From assembly GCA_037975125.1 (NCBI GenBank), contig CM075862.1, positions 43,290,924 through 43,354,923 on the forward strand: a stretch of DNA of 64,000 bases, in the 5' to 3' direction. A model generated the notes under the pieces. That model ran no database searches and was not told the origin of the DNA. It worked only from the letters and a program-made list of their open reading frames with translations. Positions 10,711-62,360 of this stretch are shown here, piece after piece; position 1 is the first letter of the stretch, and each line of letters begins with the position of its first letter. Source of the DNA: Latrodectus hesperus. Its lineage: Eukaryota > Arthropoda > Arachnida > Araneae > Theridiidae. The position numbers and the translations under genes are program-made.

Positions 10711-13009
10711 CAGGGCTAGGGAAAGAGAAGGGCTGGCTCAAAAGCTCCCCAAAACTGTCACCGGAAATAGTCGTTGATGACGTAGTCAGGCATCTAATGA
10801 GAATAAGCTGTCTGGAGTTTCTAAGCAAAATACTTACTTTTTATTTTTAAGTTCATTTTGTTTTTAATCAGAGGGAAAAAAACTACAAATGCCTCTCAAA
10901 TATTTAGTAAATTTGCAATTATTATTTAATAAACCCCAAAAAATTATCATTAATATTGAAATTAACTTAAAATTGTATAACCAATATAAAAATATATTTA
11001 CCTATTAGCTTCAGCTTATCTTGATTTTTCGACTATTGACCCATTTCTTGTTTTTCTGTTGAGCTTTATTATGAGATACTATCGCTGCATTTCTATTTAA
11101 ATACCTAATTCGTATAAATTTTCTCAAGTGACAAAAAGTTGAATTGCCTTTCGATTTACAGTAGGAAAAGAAGACTCTTTTTCATTTATTAATGTTGTTA
11201 CGACATTTTTCCCTTTAGAAAATGTGTCGCCATGAAATTTGCGAAATATTATGTCCATTTGTTTTATAGTTTCCATCCATGCTTTTGTTGGAACAGTAAG
11301 TCCCCCAGCAGAAATTAAATTAATCCACTCGGAATGATTGGGCATATCGACTGAATTTCTTGATATAGTTCCAAGTGAATTATCTTTAATTTTATAAGCA
11401 ATATAACCTGCTACATAAACCATAGCTTCTTTTTCAAATGGAGATATATCACAATTTGGATTGGAAGAGGCAAGTTCATTTTCCCAAGATAAAGGTAAGG
11501 GATTAATTAAGAATTCACGATTTAATTCATCATCTTGAGAATCAAAAGAATTGATAATTTCTTGACGTTCTTTTACATTAAATGCAGAGTCTAACATTTC
11601 ACTTGTTAAATAAACGTCTGGTCCATTTTCTAAAGAGTTTACTTTCGGTAACAAATTAGGTAATTTATTTGCGAGCAATATTTTTTAAGCGAATAATTAC
11701 TTCAGAAGGAGAAGGATGGTCATTGAATCTCCCGAGACCTCTAATTTGGCTGAAGAGGCTTTCGAGCGCATCATGAGTAAGTCTACTTACATTGTTAACA
11801 TATAAGATATCTTATACATGTATATACATTTATAGATTTTAAGTCTTCATATAATCCACAAAGAGAATGAATTGAAACAATAATCCCTCACTGAATAGGC
11901 AAAACCGATTTTTTTTCAAATACACGTAAATTGAAAACTTCCTCCTTGATTGCGTTTAAAGTTTCTTTTTGAGTATCAAAGTATTTTTGCACTCCAAAAG
12001 CAGCTTTTAAAGGCTTGTTACTGGCTTATCGTAAGATTTTGAAGATAATGACCTAATCAAAATACATTTTGAAATAGTGTCAGATGACCATTTAGTTCTT
12101 AATTTATTTTCTTCATCTTCACGCTTATAAGGGAATAAATTATTTATCCCCATCTTCCCAAGTTTAACGTTCTCCTTTTGAAGTAATTTTATTTTCGTTT
12201 TTAATTTTTGTATTTCATTTAAAAGCAATTTTTTATTTGATTTCAATCGTTTAATTATTCTTGTTGTAGAAGTTCGATTTTTTTTTGCTCATTTTTAAGG
12301 AATTTCACTGTATTTTCTGCGCATAATATTCTTTTTTTCAATTCTTCTATATTTTTTAAATATTCATTGCATTTAAGGTACTTAATATCACCAACACATT
12401 CATTTTCTGCATCACATAACTTATATGTGGACTCACACACTCAATTCTTTCAATAGCTTCTACTAATCTTCTTTTCGTTTGTCTCTGTTCTCTTGGAGTA
12501 TTTTGAATTATGTTTAAAGCCGGTAACTTAAGATTAGACAGAATTGTCGGTTTTAATATTTTTCTCTCTGGCAAACCAAGTAGTCGATTTTGCATGTCAT
12601 CCATATATTCATTCAAATCAAAATGCTCATTGCACACTCTAGCATTCTTGATGTTGATTTTGTCACTTCTTCGACATCTTTGCACCCATTCCTTTGAAAG
12701 CATTTGATTTTCTTTTGGAAATCGATGAAATATTATGTGTTTTCCTTTTGTATTTCGATACATATTTGAACACGTAGCAATAGCACACGATGTCATGTTT
12801 TCCTCTTTAAAAATACTCTTGCTTAAAATGAAAACATTAACATTAAACAGAGCCAAAATGAATGAGAAAGCTCCGATCAGACACAATGTAGCATAGAGAA
12901 TGCCAGCCAGTGGATGCCCAGTGACGTCACGCTCTTCCCCTCTCCGGTGACAAGGCGGCATGCGATACATCAAAGCGATGAGCCAGCCCTTATGTTTTCC
13001 CTATCCCTG
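10711..13009 (-). mobile_element. P-type (THAP) DNA transposon, internally deleted
   Basis: The left end CAGGGCTAGGGAAAG...GGGCTGGCTC and the right end (reverse complement CAGGGATAGGGAAAA...GGGCTGGCTC) form TIRs. Both ends also carry an internal TGTCACCGG block. AATTCGCAT is repeated exactly at 10702-10710 and 13010-13018, an 8-9 bp target duplication. The interior encodes a minus-strand P-element-like transposase with THAP DNA-binding domain and C-terminal part but no central catalytic region. At 2.3 kb the copy is non-autonomous. The intact target duplication suggests fairly recent insertion. Confidence 0.85.
11124..12796 (-). pseudogene. P-element-like THAP transposase remnant
   Basis: Transposases of this family bind TIRs through an N-terminal THAP C2CH zinc finger and cut DNA with an RNase H-like core. 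Here the ATG at 12796 opens MTSCAIATCSN, followed by a conserved Trp (KEWVQRC), ARVCNEHF and LKPTILSNL, so all THAP landmarks are visible. A frameshift near 12440 leads into coiled-coil frames (12255-12440, 12007-12246). After 12007 the frame passes to FGVQKYFDTQKETL and ALESLFSQIRGLGRFNDHPS (about 11700-11790), which resemble the P transposase tail. A one-base shift in an A-run near 11685 joins this to ILLANKLPNLLP...VYVAGYIAYKI...FHGDTFSKGKNVV, ending at 11124. The catalytic middle is missing and several frames are broken. Confidence 0.8.
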
Positions 13010-13317
13010 AATTCGCATACTATCAAATCCGTAGTGTTTGGCGGAATTTGAAGTATAAAAATTACTGTAAAAATATATTTTTGTGAGTTATTTTTTTATT
13101 TATATTACAATTTTCTGAACAACTTTGCAAAAAGTAAAATCAACTTCATTTGAATTTCTGCTATTCTATCAAAATACTTTTGACGATGAATCAGCGTCTA
13201 AAAAATATGCACCAACTTTTGTGTTCAATTGCTTGGACTAATTTTAAGAACGGAAAAGGCTCAAATTTGGGTTGACCTTGGCTTAGTTATAGAACAGGGA
13301 CCTGCAGAGTGAATGGT

Positions 13318-13545
13318 CTAATATTCGATCCCTGATACTATTAGACAAAGGGAGATCGATGTTGCCCTTCTGCCGTTTTCATGTACGTTTGTTGGAGTGA
13401 ATCCTTGAAAGTTTTCAATGTTAATTCTGCTGCTGCACGGGAACACATGCCACTTGAAATGTCCTCCTTTCAAGCAATCTACACAATGGATATTAGCATC
13501 CCTAGAAACAAATGTCGGTTGTCTAGCACGCGGAGTCAAAGACAT
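13318..13545 (-). pseudogene. BEL/Pao-like gag fragment (zinc-knuckle region)
   Basis: The minus-strand frame reads ANIHCVDCLKGGHFKWHVFP with a following Cys, then FTPTNVHENGR. The C-x2-C-x4-H spacing with a GGH core, followed by a His-rich HxxLLH-like stretch, is characteristic of BEL/Pao gag-pol polyproteins. No protease, reverse transcriptase or LTR is seen nearby, so this is an isolated, dead scrap just upstream of the first SOD exon. The family call is by motif only. Confidence 0.5.
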
Positions 13546-13592
13546 TAAAATTTGATATAAGATACTAATGTAGAAATTTTTGTTTTTCAGTT

Positions 13593-51654
<38,062 letters not shown>

Positions 51655-51840
51655 TGACAGAGGAAACTGTGTTCAAAGGCATGCTTTTGAAAATTAATGC
51701 ATCTTCACAACTTCGAAGAAAGCTATAGTGAACATTAGTTACAAAATATCGAGTGGCATTTTTTTGTAAGATTTAGCTCATATTTACTACAGATGAAGCT
51801 CTGACTAATAAAAATAATAAATACAAAAACAAATGTGTAA
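51655..51840 (+). promoter_or_regulatory. 3' UTR with polyadenylation signals of the SOD gene
   Basis: Two AATAAA hexamers (51807-51812 and 51816-51821) lie about 150 bases after the stop codon. They are the first good signals downstream, so the transcript probably ends near 51,835-51,845. Confidence 0.6.
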
Positions 51841-51845
51841 GCATT

Positions 51846-54048
51846 GTATAAATAATCATGATGGCCATAGATTATAAATCTTGGCTAAGATGAGCATAAT
51901 TCAAGCAAACAGTCTTGTTTACTTTGTCGGATCTGTAAAAATAAAAACAAAGTAGGCTTAAAAAGATTAGAAATTCAAAATATATCAATACTGTTACCCG
52001 GTATAATCTTAAAATAAATATGATTTGCTTTACTAATCGCTCATGGTAATTCAATCATAATTAGGATGTTGACCAGGATAATGCTAGAAAAGGAAATTCA
52101 TCTATATAATTATTCTTTCTATGAATTTATAAAAACTGTTTCTAGGTAATTTCTAAGAAATTCTCAACATATTATCAATTACAGATCTTTGTAAGAATTA
52201 TGATTGCTTACAATGAAAATTTAAAATGGAAATGATTCCTAAGTTTTCTTAAAGTCAAATCTAGGCATAAAATGTTCTCAATTTTTCACATAAAAATAAT
52301 ATTTAGAGTTCTAACCAATAATTCTAAAAAAAAATATTCACAATTCTAAATAACAGTAACAGAGCGATAAGTGTGTAACCGTTCTTTAAATAATAAAAGT
52401 TCGATTTTGTATTGAGAATAATTTATAAAAACATTCCCGAGAACAGAGTATAAGATAAAAACAGTTAAAAAAAAAACTAAAAAGGACAAAGTGCAGTAAT
52501 TTACAATGAATTCGGAATTATTTTTGCTGCTAATTTCATGGCAACTAGAGCTCGACTACCAGTTTTCTGTTATTATTGCCATACGATAACCGCTAAATAT
52601 TTGTTGCTACTCTAAGTCCAATAAAATAGTTTTGCTGCAATAGAATATTTACTTCACATTGGTACTTCATAAGGAAAGATTCTTCTAAAAATAAAATAAT
52701 AAATAAATAAAAATGAAAAAAGTAAATAAAAACTCATAGCTTAAAAATATTGCTTAAATTTGGTAAAAGTCATAAATTGAAAATCAAATTTTAGTATAAT
52801 TATAAATAGATATTTATTTTAGATTTTAATTATAAAAATAGATATCAAAATAGTTATTAATTGTAGTCTTGAATACTATAAAATTCACTAAATAGGATAC
52901 TGATTTATAAATTGACATTCTATTTCTGAATTACGTTTTTTATTTTAATCTTCCCATATACTTTATAGTAATTTTACCAACTGAAATTATTCAACTAAAT
53001 ACTAACAAAAGCTTTACGAAATATAGAGAGAATTTCATGTTCTTCAAGTTAGGACTGGTTAGGTGGTATGATAAGTAATTATACTTAAATTTGATTTTCA
53101 GTTTATGACTCTGCTGTCACGTTTTACATACAAATTCTAACTGGACCGAGATCCACTGTTTAAAGTAGACTCTAAACATTACGATCAGCTTCTTTAGGAA
53201 CCAAACTCTTGAGTTATAAGCGAAAGCCATAGAGCTAACCTGACAGCTACCAGTTCGGTGGCAGGACAAGATAAATATAACATCCCTTAAACGTTAAAAT
53301 TTGTGTACTCAGTTTAAAATTTATATTTAAAAAAGTTTAATATTTTATTCGATTTCTTGCCCGCACTCACTTTTGATACATGAAGGATGATTCAATTCAA
53401 TATGGATCTCAAACCATTATAGGTATTTATGCAAAAAAGATGAATTCAAACCCGTGAATCACTTTCTATTCAGCTGTCAACTCGAATTAATTTTAAATTA
53501 ATATAAATGTATATATCAATAATAGAAATTAATACTTATTTTTAAAAATAATTTGATAATATTACATTGTAAAAAAAATTAATTTTTTTAAATATGTTCA
53601 ATAGGTTTTCATAAATAAAATTACGGCCAATATTTTTTCTAAATTAAAGAAACAAAGTTTATATTCGAAACTTCAAATGCCGAATTTTCTTTCACTGTGG
53701 TTAGAAGAATCTTATTAAAATGAAATAAGCTTAGATCTGTTGTGCTAAATCACTTTTTGTGTGTGTACACGTTTGTCAAAATTACACAATTCAAAATTTA
53801 TGGATTGGAGGATTTTATTCAGTTTAAAAATAGATAAAAAATGTTCCACAAACCCATATTTTTTTCTTCTAATGTCTACCCACTTATTAATTTTCAACCT
53901 TTGGCATAGCAAGGGGAAGGTTGATAGCAATTTACATAATTGTATATCAGATAAAAGCTATTCCAAACCCAGAACTTAAGTGAAACCTCTAAAATTAAGA
54001 GAGCCATTTTAAAACTTTAAAATTAAATAATTTGAAAAATCTTTTGCT
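51846..54048. other. AT-rich stretch downstream of SOD gene
   Basis: No coding region or repeat copy could be supported. A mildly GC-richer patch at 53,140-53,270 has tRNA-SINE-like words but no clear B box. Confidence 0.5.
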
Positions 54049-54102
54049 AAATCATTTCAACGAAATTTCGTTGAAATGATTTGAAAAATCATTTCAACGA
54101 AA
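54049..54102. repeat. Perfect 34-bp palindrome plus a third arm copy
   Basis: AAATCATTTCAACGAAA (54049-54065) is followed directly by its exact reverse complement (54066-54082). After GAA, the same 17-mer appears again in direct orientation at 54086-54102. Confidence 0.9.
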
Positions 54103-54339
54103 AACATACCAGCAGAGTCTTAGAGGTTCAAACAGATCGAATGACGCATTCTTTTCTTTCTTTTCTACTATTCACTATCTTTTAATATGATATAAAAACA
54201 TTACTAAATCACTCTTCTCTCTCTCTTTCAGTATAGAATTAAAGTCCTATATAATTTTATTTTTGGTTGTAATATACTCTTCCAGCTGCCAATTTCTGCT
54301 CAGTAAATAGATTTGACACAGCCAATAACCCCTAAATTT

Positions 54340-54543
54340 TGGCTTACGTTCAAGAAATGAACTCCTCACCAAAGCTGGTACTTTTTTTTCATCCCGTGTC
54401 ACAACTATGAAGGGATGATGATCTTTTAATGAATGTGATGGATCTTCGGTTAAGCTGCATTCAAACTCACTACATTCCAATAAGGGGAACAACGCCGACC
54501 GTGCCACCACACCGTGCCACACCCTAATCAACCGTGCCACCAC
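54340..54543 (-). repeat. tRNA-derived SINE fragment, second family
   Basis: Shares GATGGATCTTCGGTTAAG and 'AAACTCACTACATTCCAATA' landmarks with 24498-24783 and 5708-6014. CCGTGCCACCACA is repeated at the head end. The open frame 54247-54543 (-) lies in this repeat. Confidence 0.6.
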
Positions 54544-56272
54544 ATATTTTGTATTTAATATATTATATAATAATTTATAATTTGCATTCCCTAATAGTTT
54601 ATAATTTGCATTCTAAAACTTTTTCCATGTGCGGTACAAAAAAAAATATATTATTTTTGCTGTTTGGCCAAGAAATAGAACTGATAAAATAATATTTTTA
54701 TTTTTTTTAATGTCATTTAAATAAACATGCTTGCCTCCTCGTATTTCAGATTCTTAGATCGAGTTGACAAAAACTTAATGATAAAGAAAGATCGCGCATC
54801 TATTGAGCTGTAAGAAAAGATCACGCTGCAAACATTAATAAAGCAATCTTGAATTTTGAGATATAAATAGCGTTTCATTTGAAGAATCGGAGAATTGCTT
54901 AAGAAAAGCAAAGATTTTATTCATATGAAATGATAATTTCGAAGATAAGCTTATGTTTTTGTCCGATAAAATGCAGAGCCTTATCATCTGCCAATTAGGA
55001 CTTTGTTTGAAACAAATCTTATATAAGAAAGGAAAAAGAATATTCACCTTTTCAATAAATATACTGTGTAATCTGTGAGTAAATATTTAAAAATCGGAAT
55101 CCTTTCTTCGATCACTCCTTTGGAATTTTTTTTTTCAAGTTCATGATTTAATATGAAGTGTAAGACGTAGTTTGTCTCGACAATAAGATTAAAAATCTAT
55201 TTTCGATAAGATTAAAATCTAAATTAAATGAAAAGTATTCTAGTGTCTTTCTCTATCATTTTACTTTTATATATCCTTACATAATATCTTTATTTATATT
55301 CAATATTTGCCTTACTGAAAATTTTTCCAGTTTTTATATATATTTATTCAAACTTGATTACTTATACTAAAAATGATTTTTTAATTTTTTTTCCAAAGGA
55401 AAATTAAATTAATAAAAAATTCATTCTACTAATTTGGAATCAAAATTTATAGAAATGTTTTAGGATAAACTCAAACTGGGCAAATTCTCCCGCAAAATTT
55501 TAAGAGAACTGCATTATTCTAAATGAAAGAAAAGATAATTATTCGGAAAATCTCAAAAAATCCCTGCCTAGCTTCTTGCCATATCATTTTTTGTTTGTGT
55601 TATATCAGTCCCTAATGTTTCTTTATATATTTTCAATGGCAGGGCAAATACAAAGAATAACACAAATAAAACATATGAAAAATCACAAATTAGACATAAG
55701 ACAGGACAGGTGAAAACAGTTCATAAAAGAAAACAAGATGACAGGAGTCATTACCCCAAAAGTCTCTAATGTACACATATAATTCGGCATTTAAACATAA
55801 CAGTCAGGTTGAAAAAAATAGGGAAAAGTAATATCTTAATTTAATAATGGAATGCTTAGTTTGTCACATTTATTGTTTTCTTTTTTGTAAAAATATTTAT
55901 TTGACTTTGACTTTTGTTCTTTATGCACTTTTTTTTTTGTTTTGAGTATATTATAATAATAATTTTCAGAGCTTATAGACAATTTCCTTATTCCACACAA
56001 GACTTGCAATTCATAATTTTTAAAATGTCTGTCAAAAATCCTGTGACAAAGTATCCTAAGTTCTGAATAAAATTTTAGCACCAGGATTAGGGCTAAAATG
56101 ATTAACATTTTAGTGAAAATAATTCATGTTAACAAATGAGTTCGTTATACTTTTATGAAGTTTTCTTTTGGTGCATGTCACTGTTCATATAGATTAAAGA
56201 TAAGTAGTATACTAAAGCAGTTGAAACATATTAACTTAAGATTTCACGTGGAATATTTAATCAACCTTTAAA
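54544..56272. other. AT-rich stretch, no gene recognised
   Basis: Nothing supported on either strand. The frame at 55836-56108 (-) is Lys/Leu/Ile-rich chance coding. Confidence 0.5.
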
Positions 56273-56426
<154 letters not shown>

Positions 56427-56686
56427 TTTAATTAGTTCCTAACAATATTTAAAATAATCAAAATAACTCAAGAAGTTTCAAGAAATTTTCATCCTACTTT
56501 ATTGGAAAATGCATACATGTTGAAACTGAAGCACCGAACTTTAAAAATCTTTTCTCTAAAGTATGTGAGCCCAATATTTTTCCTACATTGATCCTTTTAA
56601 AAATGGAATTCTCCATCGATTACCCCACGGTTCTCTTTACAATGTATAATACTTGATATATAATTATACTACAAACAATTGATTAT

Positions 56687-56972
56687 TTTTTCCAACCGCG
56701 GGCACTTGGGTGGCGAACCCTATGCCACAACAAGGCCAGAAACTGCTACTCATTTGTTGTTACCCAGTGGGCTCCTGTGAACCGAGTAGCGTTGCCCGCG
56801 CCATACCACCACAAACCCCTTTATAGGGTGGACCACATCCATGCTTCATCACAGAAGAAAGGACAAAGAAACACAGAGAGAACAGAGAAAGAAAGTATCA
56901 TCCATGCCCAACCCGGGATTCGAACCCAAACCCACAGCTGAGGAACGCTAACCACTCAGCCGTCGGTCGAAA
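56687..56972 (-). repeat. tRNA-derived SINE, first family
   Basis: Reverse-complement B box GGGATTCGAACCC (about 56916-56928), head end 'aaccactcagccgtcggtcg', and the shared body blocks AGGCCAGAAACTGCTACTCA and ACCACAAACCCCTTTATAGG. Nearly full length. Confidence 0.85.
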
Positions 56973-57720
56973 CAAACAATTGATTATAAAGCAGTAAAAA
57001 ATGATAATTTTACAATACTTTTAAAAAAGTGGTTTATTATCTTATATTATTTTTTAACTTTTTTCAGTCTTAACTTCACAAATATTAAATAAAATTCTGG
57101 AAAAAAAATATATAGGTACCAAAGTTCGATTCTAGAAAACAGCACATAAGTTTGATTTCTTTTAAGAGTATCTTTGCGTTTATGCATTAATACAAAATTT
57201 TAATGTGGTCTGCAATTGTTTATTATCACAATAATTAATGGAAACTAATATAAACATCTATTTTTCTAATCAACCGCAATTTACTTATATAAACCTTAAT
57301 TTTGTCAAACAACTAAAAATAGAGGATGTTTGAAAAGAATAAAAAGAAAAACAAATCTAAAATACAAAATTATTTATGAAAAATTACCTCGGGAGAATCG
57401 AAGTGAATTAAAGATTAAACAGATTTCCCTAATTATGCTTATAGAATTATTTCACAAATAAAAACCTTCTGCTGGATTAAGCCCGTTACATTCGATTATA
57501 GGAGTGTGGATCGTTTATGCTACCCTATGAAAACATACACTTCATATCAAAGCAAGTATTTTCATTTACACATTTCTAAAAATTAAATCTGTTAATAGAC
57601 ATTTGGAACGTCTATAGGAAGTACACTGGAAAGTTTATGACAATAGTCTTAACTTCAATATTTATTAAATTCGTTATTTTAATGGGAATTTTTAAGCATT
57701 TCATTATTAAATTTCTTCTT

Positions 57721-58022
57721 TTTCCCAATGGCGGGCACTTGGGTGTCGAACCCTATGCCACAACAAGGCCAGAAATTGCTACTCATTTGTCGTTACCGAG
57801 GGGGCACCTGTGAACCAAATCTTGGAGGCGAGTAGCGTTGTCCGCGCCATAACACCACAAACCCATTTATAGGGTGGGACACATTCATACATGATCACGG
57901 AAGAAAGGACAGAGAAACACACAGAGAACAGAGAAAGAAAGTAATATCCATGCCTGAATCGGGATTCGAACCTGTGACCCACAACTCAGGAGTCATTGGC
58001 GCTAATCACTCAGCCATCGGAT
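57721..58022 (-). repeat. tRNA-derived SINE, first family
   Basis: As the copy at 56687: GGGATTCGAACC (about 57961-57972), head 'ctaatcactcagccatcgg' and body AAGGCCAGAAATTGCTACTC. About 750 bp from its neighbour in the same orientation. Confidence 0.85.
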
Positions 58023-60887
58023 AGCTTAATATTCTTTTTTTAAACATGAAAATTTTTGAGAATTTTTATTTTTTTAAAATTGATTTATACGAGTGACTGC
58101 ATTTTATTATACAAAATATAATTTTTAACAAAATTAAATACTTGAACAAATCTAAATAAATAATAAATATTACTTTTCCATAGCCCAATTTTTCTCTGAA
58201 AGATTGGCCTACTTTTTCAGTGGCTGTAAAAGCTGGCCATGAATCAATGTACAATCTGTGAAAGGAGGCCGATTCGTAAAATAATATTTTATTGAAGTTC
58301 AAGGCCATCGAAAGGGAAGATCGTACGGTCTCTGAATAATAAATCTGAGAAAGGAATATCTTTGAGATTGACCTCATTACATATTAAAATACTTATGCTA
58401 AATGGTTGAAATGTATCATTCATATCACACCATGCAAATGTCATTGAAAATAACTTGTTTGTCTTCTTAAGTTCGCATTATATTTTATTTACATATGCAA
58501 GTGGAAAAATATAACGTTTTAGAACCTCTCTGAAACTTAATTAAATGTCATTAAAAAATAACTTATTATTAGCTTGTACTATGTTTAAAGCAATAGTGTA
58601 AGTAAAATATTTATATAATAGAGTGAGTAAAAAAAAAACAAAATATTTTAACTTATCGAAAGTCGCAGTTGCAATGTGGAGAACACTTATTTTTAGCTTT
58701 GGATATGTTTTTATCTAACTGTGCGAAGGAAATGCTGAAATATTTTATAACATCTCATTAAAACATAACAGAAGCATATTTTTAGCTTCTATTATGTTTT
58801 ATATAAATATTTCAGTGAATAAAAAGTTAAAAAGAGTTTACTTTTTCATAAAAAGATTTTAAGGCATCAATATGACTGAGATTGCAAACCTGAATCCTTA
58901 GGCGAATGTTTCGATCACATTTATTATTTATGAACCCTTAATTTCACGTATTTCAGCTATCAATGCTATTTTTCATACTAAATTACAAACAGCATTGAAA
59001 CATATGTAGTGATTTAAAGCTGTAATATTCCCATATCACACAAAGAAGTTGCACAAATTGCCAATATCTTTATTCTGTGAACAAATTGTTCAAAATCAAA
59101 CCCGAAAAGATAGTAATAATTAGTAATTTAAATACTAAAATGTGAAATCTTATTGATACAATGCCGTGAAATACGAAAAATATAAGAATATATTATATGA
59201 AAGAGAAAACATAAAACAATTTGAGTTGTCTTAAAACTCAAACTAAATGAAGAAGTGAGCAATAAGAGAGAAGACATGTTAATATATATTTCAGCAAAGA
59301 TTTCCATCAGCAAATATGACACCGCTGCAAATATATTTGAAGGGACTTCAGATTGAGAAATGCTATAATAAAATTTTGTAGATTGATAGAAAAATTCCCT
59401 TCCAAGCATAATAATGTATTTTCCTAGTTATATTTGGATGACATTATCATACTGTCCCCTTCATTCAGAAAACACCTTTCTGACTTTGAACATGAATTGA
59501 AAAGCCTCTCAGTGTTTAAGCTTAGTGCCAATCGAGAAAAGCGTCATTTTAATTGAAAAATGGTAAATATTAAGGATATTTTATTACAATGAAGGTACTT
59601 TTTTTATCCACAGAAGACTGTTGTCATTGCAGATATGTCATTACCAAAAACTGTTTTACACAAGCACAAACTTTCATTTAAACTTACTCCTGCTATTGCT
59701 GGTATTTTCCAAATTTCCCTCAAGTACACAGAAGTCAGACTGATTTAACCAGTGGCGGCATTTCGTGATTTCATTTGTGGGTGTGAATTTTGGAATCAGA
59801 ATTTGACCACAATGACGAATGAAATCAATGTTTCCAAGCTCTCCATTGTGTGTGTGCATGCTGTTAGGAAAGGAGATGAAAATTGAAAATAATAGCTAAC
59901 ACCACTAAATTAATAGGAATTTTAAAACAAAATTACTAAACTACAACTACTGTTAAATATCAAGTAGACAGATGGAACTGAATTTACTGGCAGTCTTCCA
60001 TATTTCATATTGGTTTTACGCAACCCAGAAACAAACATACACACATATTATTATTATGTATTATTTATATATATTATTTCAATCTTACAGGAATTGAATT
60101 TACTGATAGTAGGGAATCGCTTGTAAGATTGTAATAATGCTTAGTTTTTACAGCTAAAGAAAAGCTACCCAAGCATTGAATTTCTCACAAGAATCCCGAA
60201 AACACCTCCATTCACTTTAAAACATTTTAAATCTTTTTAAACATAATTTAACCTTAAATATCTTTAAACACGATTTAATTTCAAATTTAATACGTGTGTC
60301 TAAACTACTTTAGCTTTTGGAATTTAATTATTCTTGGCAACTATACTTTTATACCAATTTTAAATTTACTTTTGGCAACTTTATTCAAACATTTAAATAG
60401 GTTCTGTTTTGCTGGTATTGGTATTTTTCACATTTTATCTAATATACTCGTATATATACATATATATATATATATAACTTTCTACCGAAGTCTTAGAATG
60501 TTTTGACTGATTCTAAAGGAGGGAACAAAAATTTATTACAATGTTTTAAACAAGAATTATCTCTTTTAATTGCTAAAAAAGTTAAGGAGTAAGGACGTTT
60601 TCCCTTCTACTTTGAAGATGAGCGTTTAATCTTTTGATACATGAAAAGAATCATTCCCAGCTAGCTAAAATCTCCCACACAGTAAAAAAATTAAATAGCA
60701 TGTTATTAGAGAAAATGTATTTTATAGATGTGTCCCAAAATATTTCAAGGTGTTTCTAAAATTGCAGTTTTCATCATTGAATGAAACAGTCATAGCTCTC
60801 ATGGTAGACCTTCTTTCTGCAAATTATAGAAATTACATATTGTTGAAGCATTCTGCTCATTTTGGTGTACATATGCTGACGTAAACA
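58023..60887. other. AT-rich stretch, no gene recognised
   Basis: No coding region could be supported. The frame at 58066-58377 (-) and that at 59128-59409 (-) show no domain or splice context. Confidence 0.5.
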
Positions 60888-61952
60888 CTATAGAAATGTT
60901 ATAATAGAATTAATGACGATTAAAGCAAATCGGCCATTCTCTTTAAATATTGTTTGAATTTCATTAAATACTGAATCGAGAATTTTATTTAGAATAGCAA
61001 TTCTGTAATACGATGTAGCTTCATCGTGTGGACGTTTTTCACCACCGTCCAATTTTTTCCAGATTATATTCATCTCTTCTTTTTCGGTTCTAGATAAGAA
61101 TTTTTTCCCAAGATTCAATCATATAACCGCACACTTTATTTAAAAAAAAAAAAAAATTGTCATTAAGGAATGAATGTAAGGTTTCATGTTTTAAACAAAC
61201 TTGATCGTAACTGTTGATAAACATTTTTACAACATCAAAACTGAAATTATGTGGTTGAAGATGCTTAAAAAATGTATTGCATTATTCAAGAACTTTGAGT
61301 AAAAAATATAGAGTGTATAAAAATTCAAACGATATTATACTTATAAAGAAGGCATTGGCTTTCCTCCCGTTAAGAGCATCATTTGTAAACATTTCTTCAA
61401 GTGTTAAAATCAGAGCTTCAAAATGATCAAACCGTGCCTTTAGGACTTCCAATCGCAAAGTCTATCTTGTATTACAAAGAGATTTTTAAATTCATGAGCT
61501 TTCATAAAACCTAATATCTGCAGCATATTTTTTAAAAATGGCTTTTAATAGCGCTTTTATAAGAATCCAGTACATTAGGTTTCCGAAATACTTATCTCAC
61601 TGCAAGAATGGATGAAATTGTATTAACTAAACACAAATTTAAGATATGTGTTAAGCAAATGAAGATATATAAGCATTGTACCACTCTTTCCCAAACTTAT
61701 GATTTCTTTTATTGAGAAAATTGAAAGTTCAGGTTCATAAGGACATAAAATTACGTGTCCTTTAGCCTTTTGGAGACAATTAAAAATGTCTCTTTCATGT
61801 ATTACAAGCAAAATTACAGAATTTGATATAGAATCTTGGGAGGGCATAATTTTAAATTCATTTTCATCCGTCCTTCCTTGAAACTCTTTGTGTGTTTCAT
61901 TCAGAGTCCAGAGGCCCATAAACATTCTCAAATATATTAAGAGTTTACGCAA
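60888..61952 (-). pseudogene. Possible transposase remnant, hAT/ZMYM1-like
   Basis: The minus frame 60888-61118 (KKFLSRTEKEEMNIIWKKLD ... SYYRIAILNKILDSVFNEIQ) resembles the 'EYYRVSIFIPFLDSFI-QL--RF' stretch of ZMYM1-like hAT proteins. The frame 61623-61952 upstream on the same strand (RKLLIYLRMFMGLWTLNETH; EPELSIFSIKEIISLGKSG) is not recognised. Many stops separate them. Could also be unrelated decayed coding sequence. Confidence 0.3.
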
Positions 61953-62360
61953 TGAAGTCCTTGCTTTATAGAGCTCATGATTGATGAAGTTAAAGAAAAT
62001 AAATGCTTTTTTTAAACATAAATGAATAATTGCTCTAAAATTATATTCGGCTGCAACTTTTTTAGCAATTGGTAAAGGACATCATTCCCAGCCAATAAGG
62101 ATCAAGAGCCAGTTCACGTGATTTTTTTACTTGCAGTATTTTTTTTTTACTTTTTTAGATGGCGTCATGACACTTCTAATAAAGAAAGAAAAGTTTGCAT
62201 TTTTATGTAATCGTCTGAAAGGTATGCATTTTAAGACTGGTCAAGAAAAATGTAATAAGCCAGGAAAAATAGCTATTGGGACTGAAATCTCAAGATAATT
62301 TTTTCATCTCCCATTTCAAATCAATCGTTTATTCACTTTAATCATTCAAACATTCGGAGA

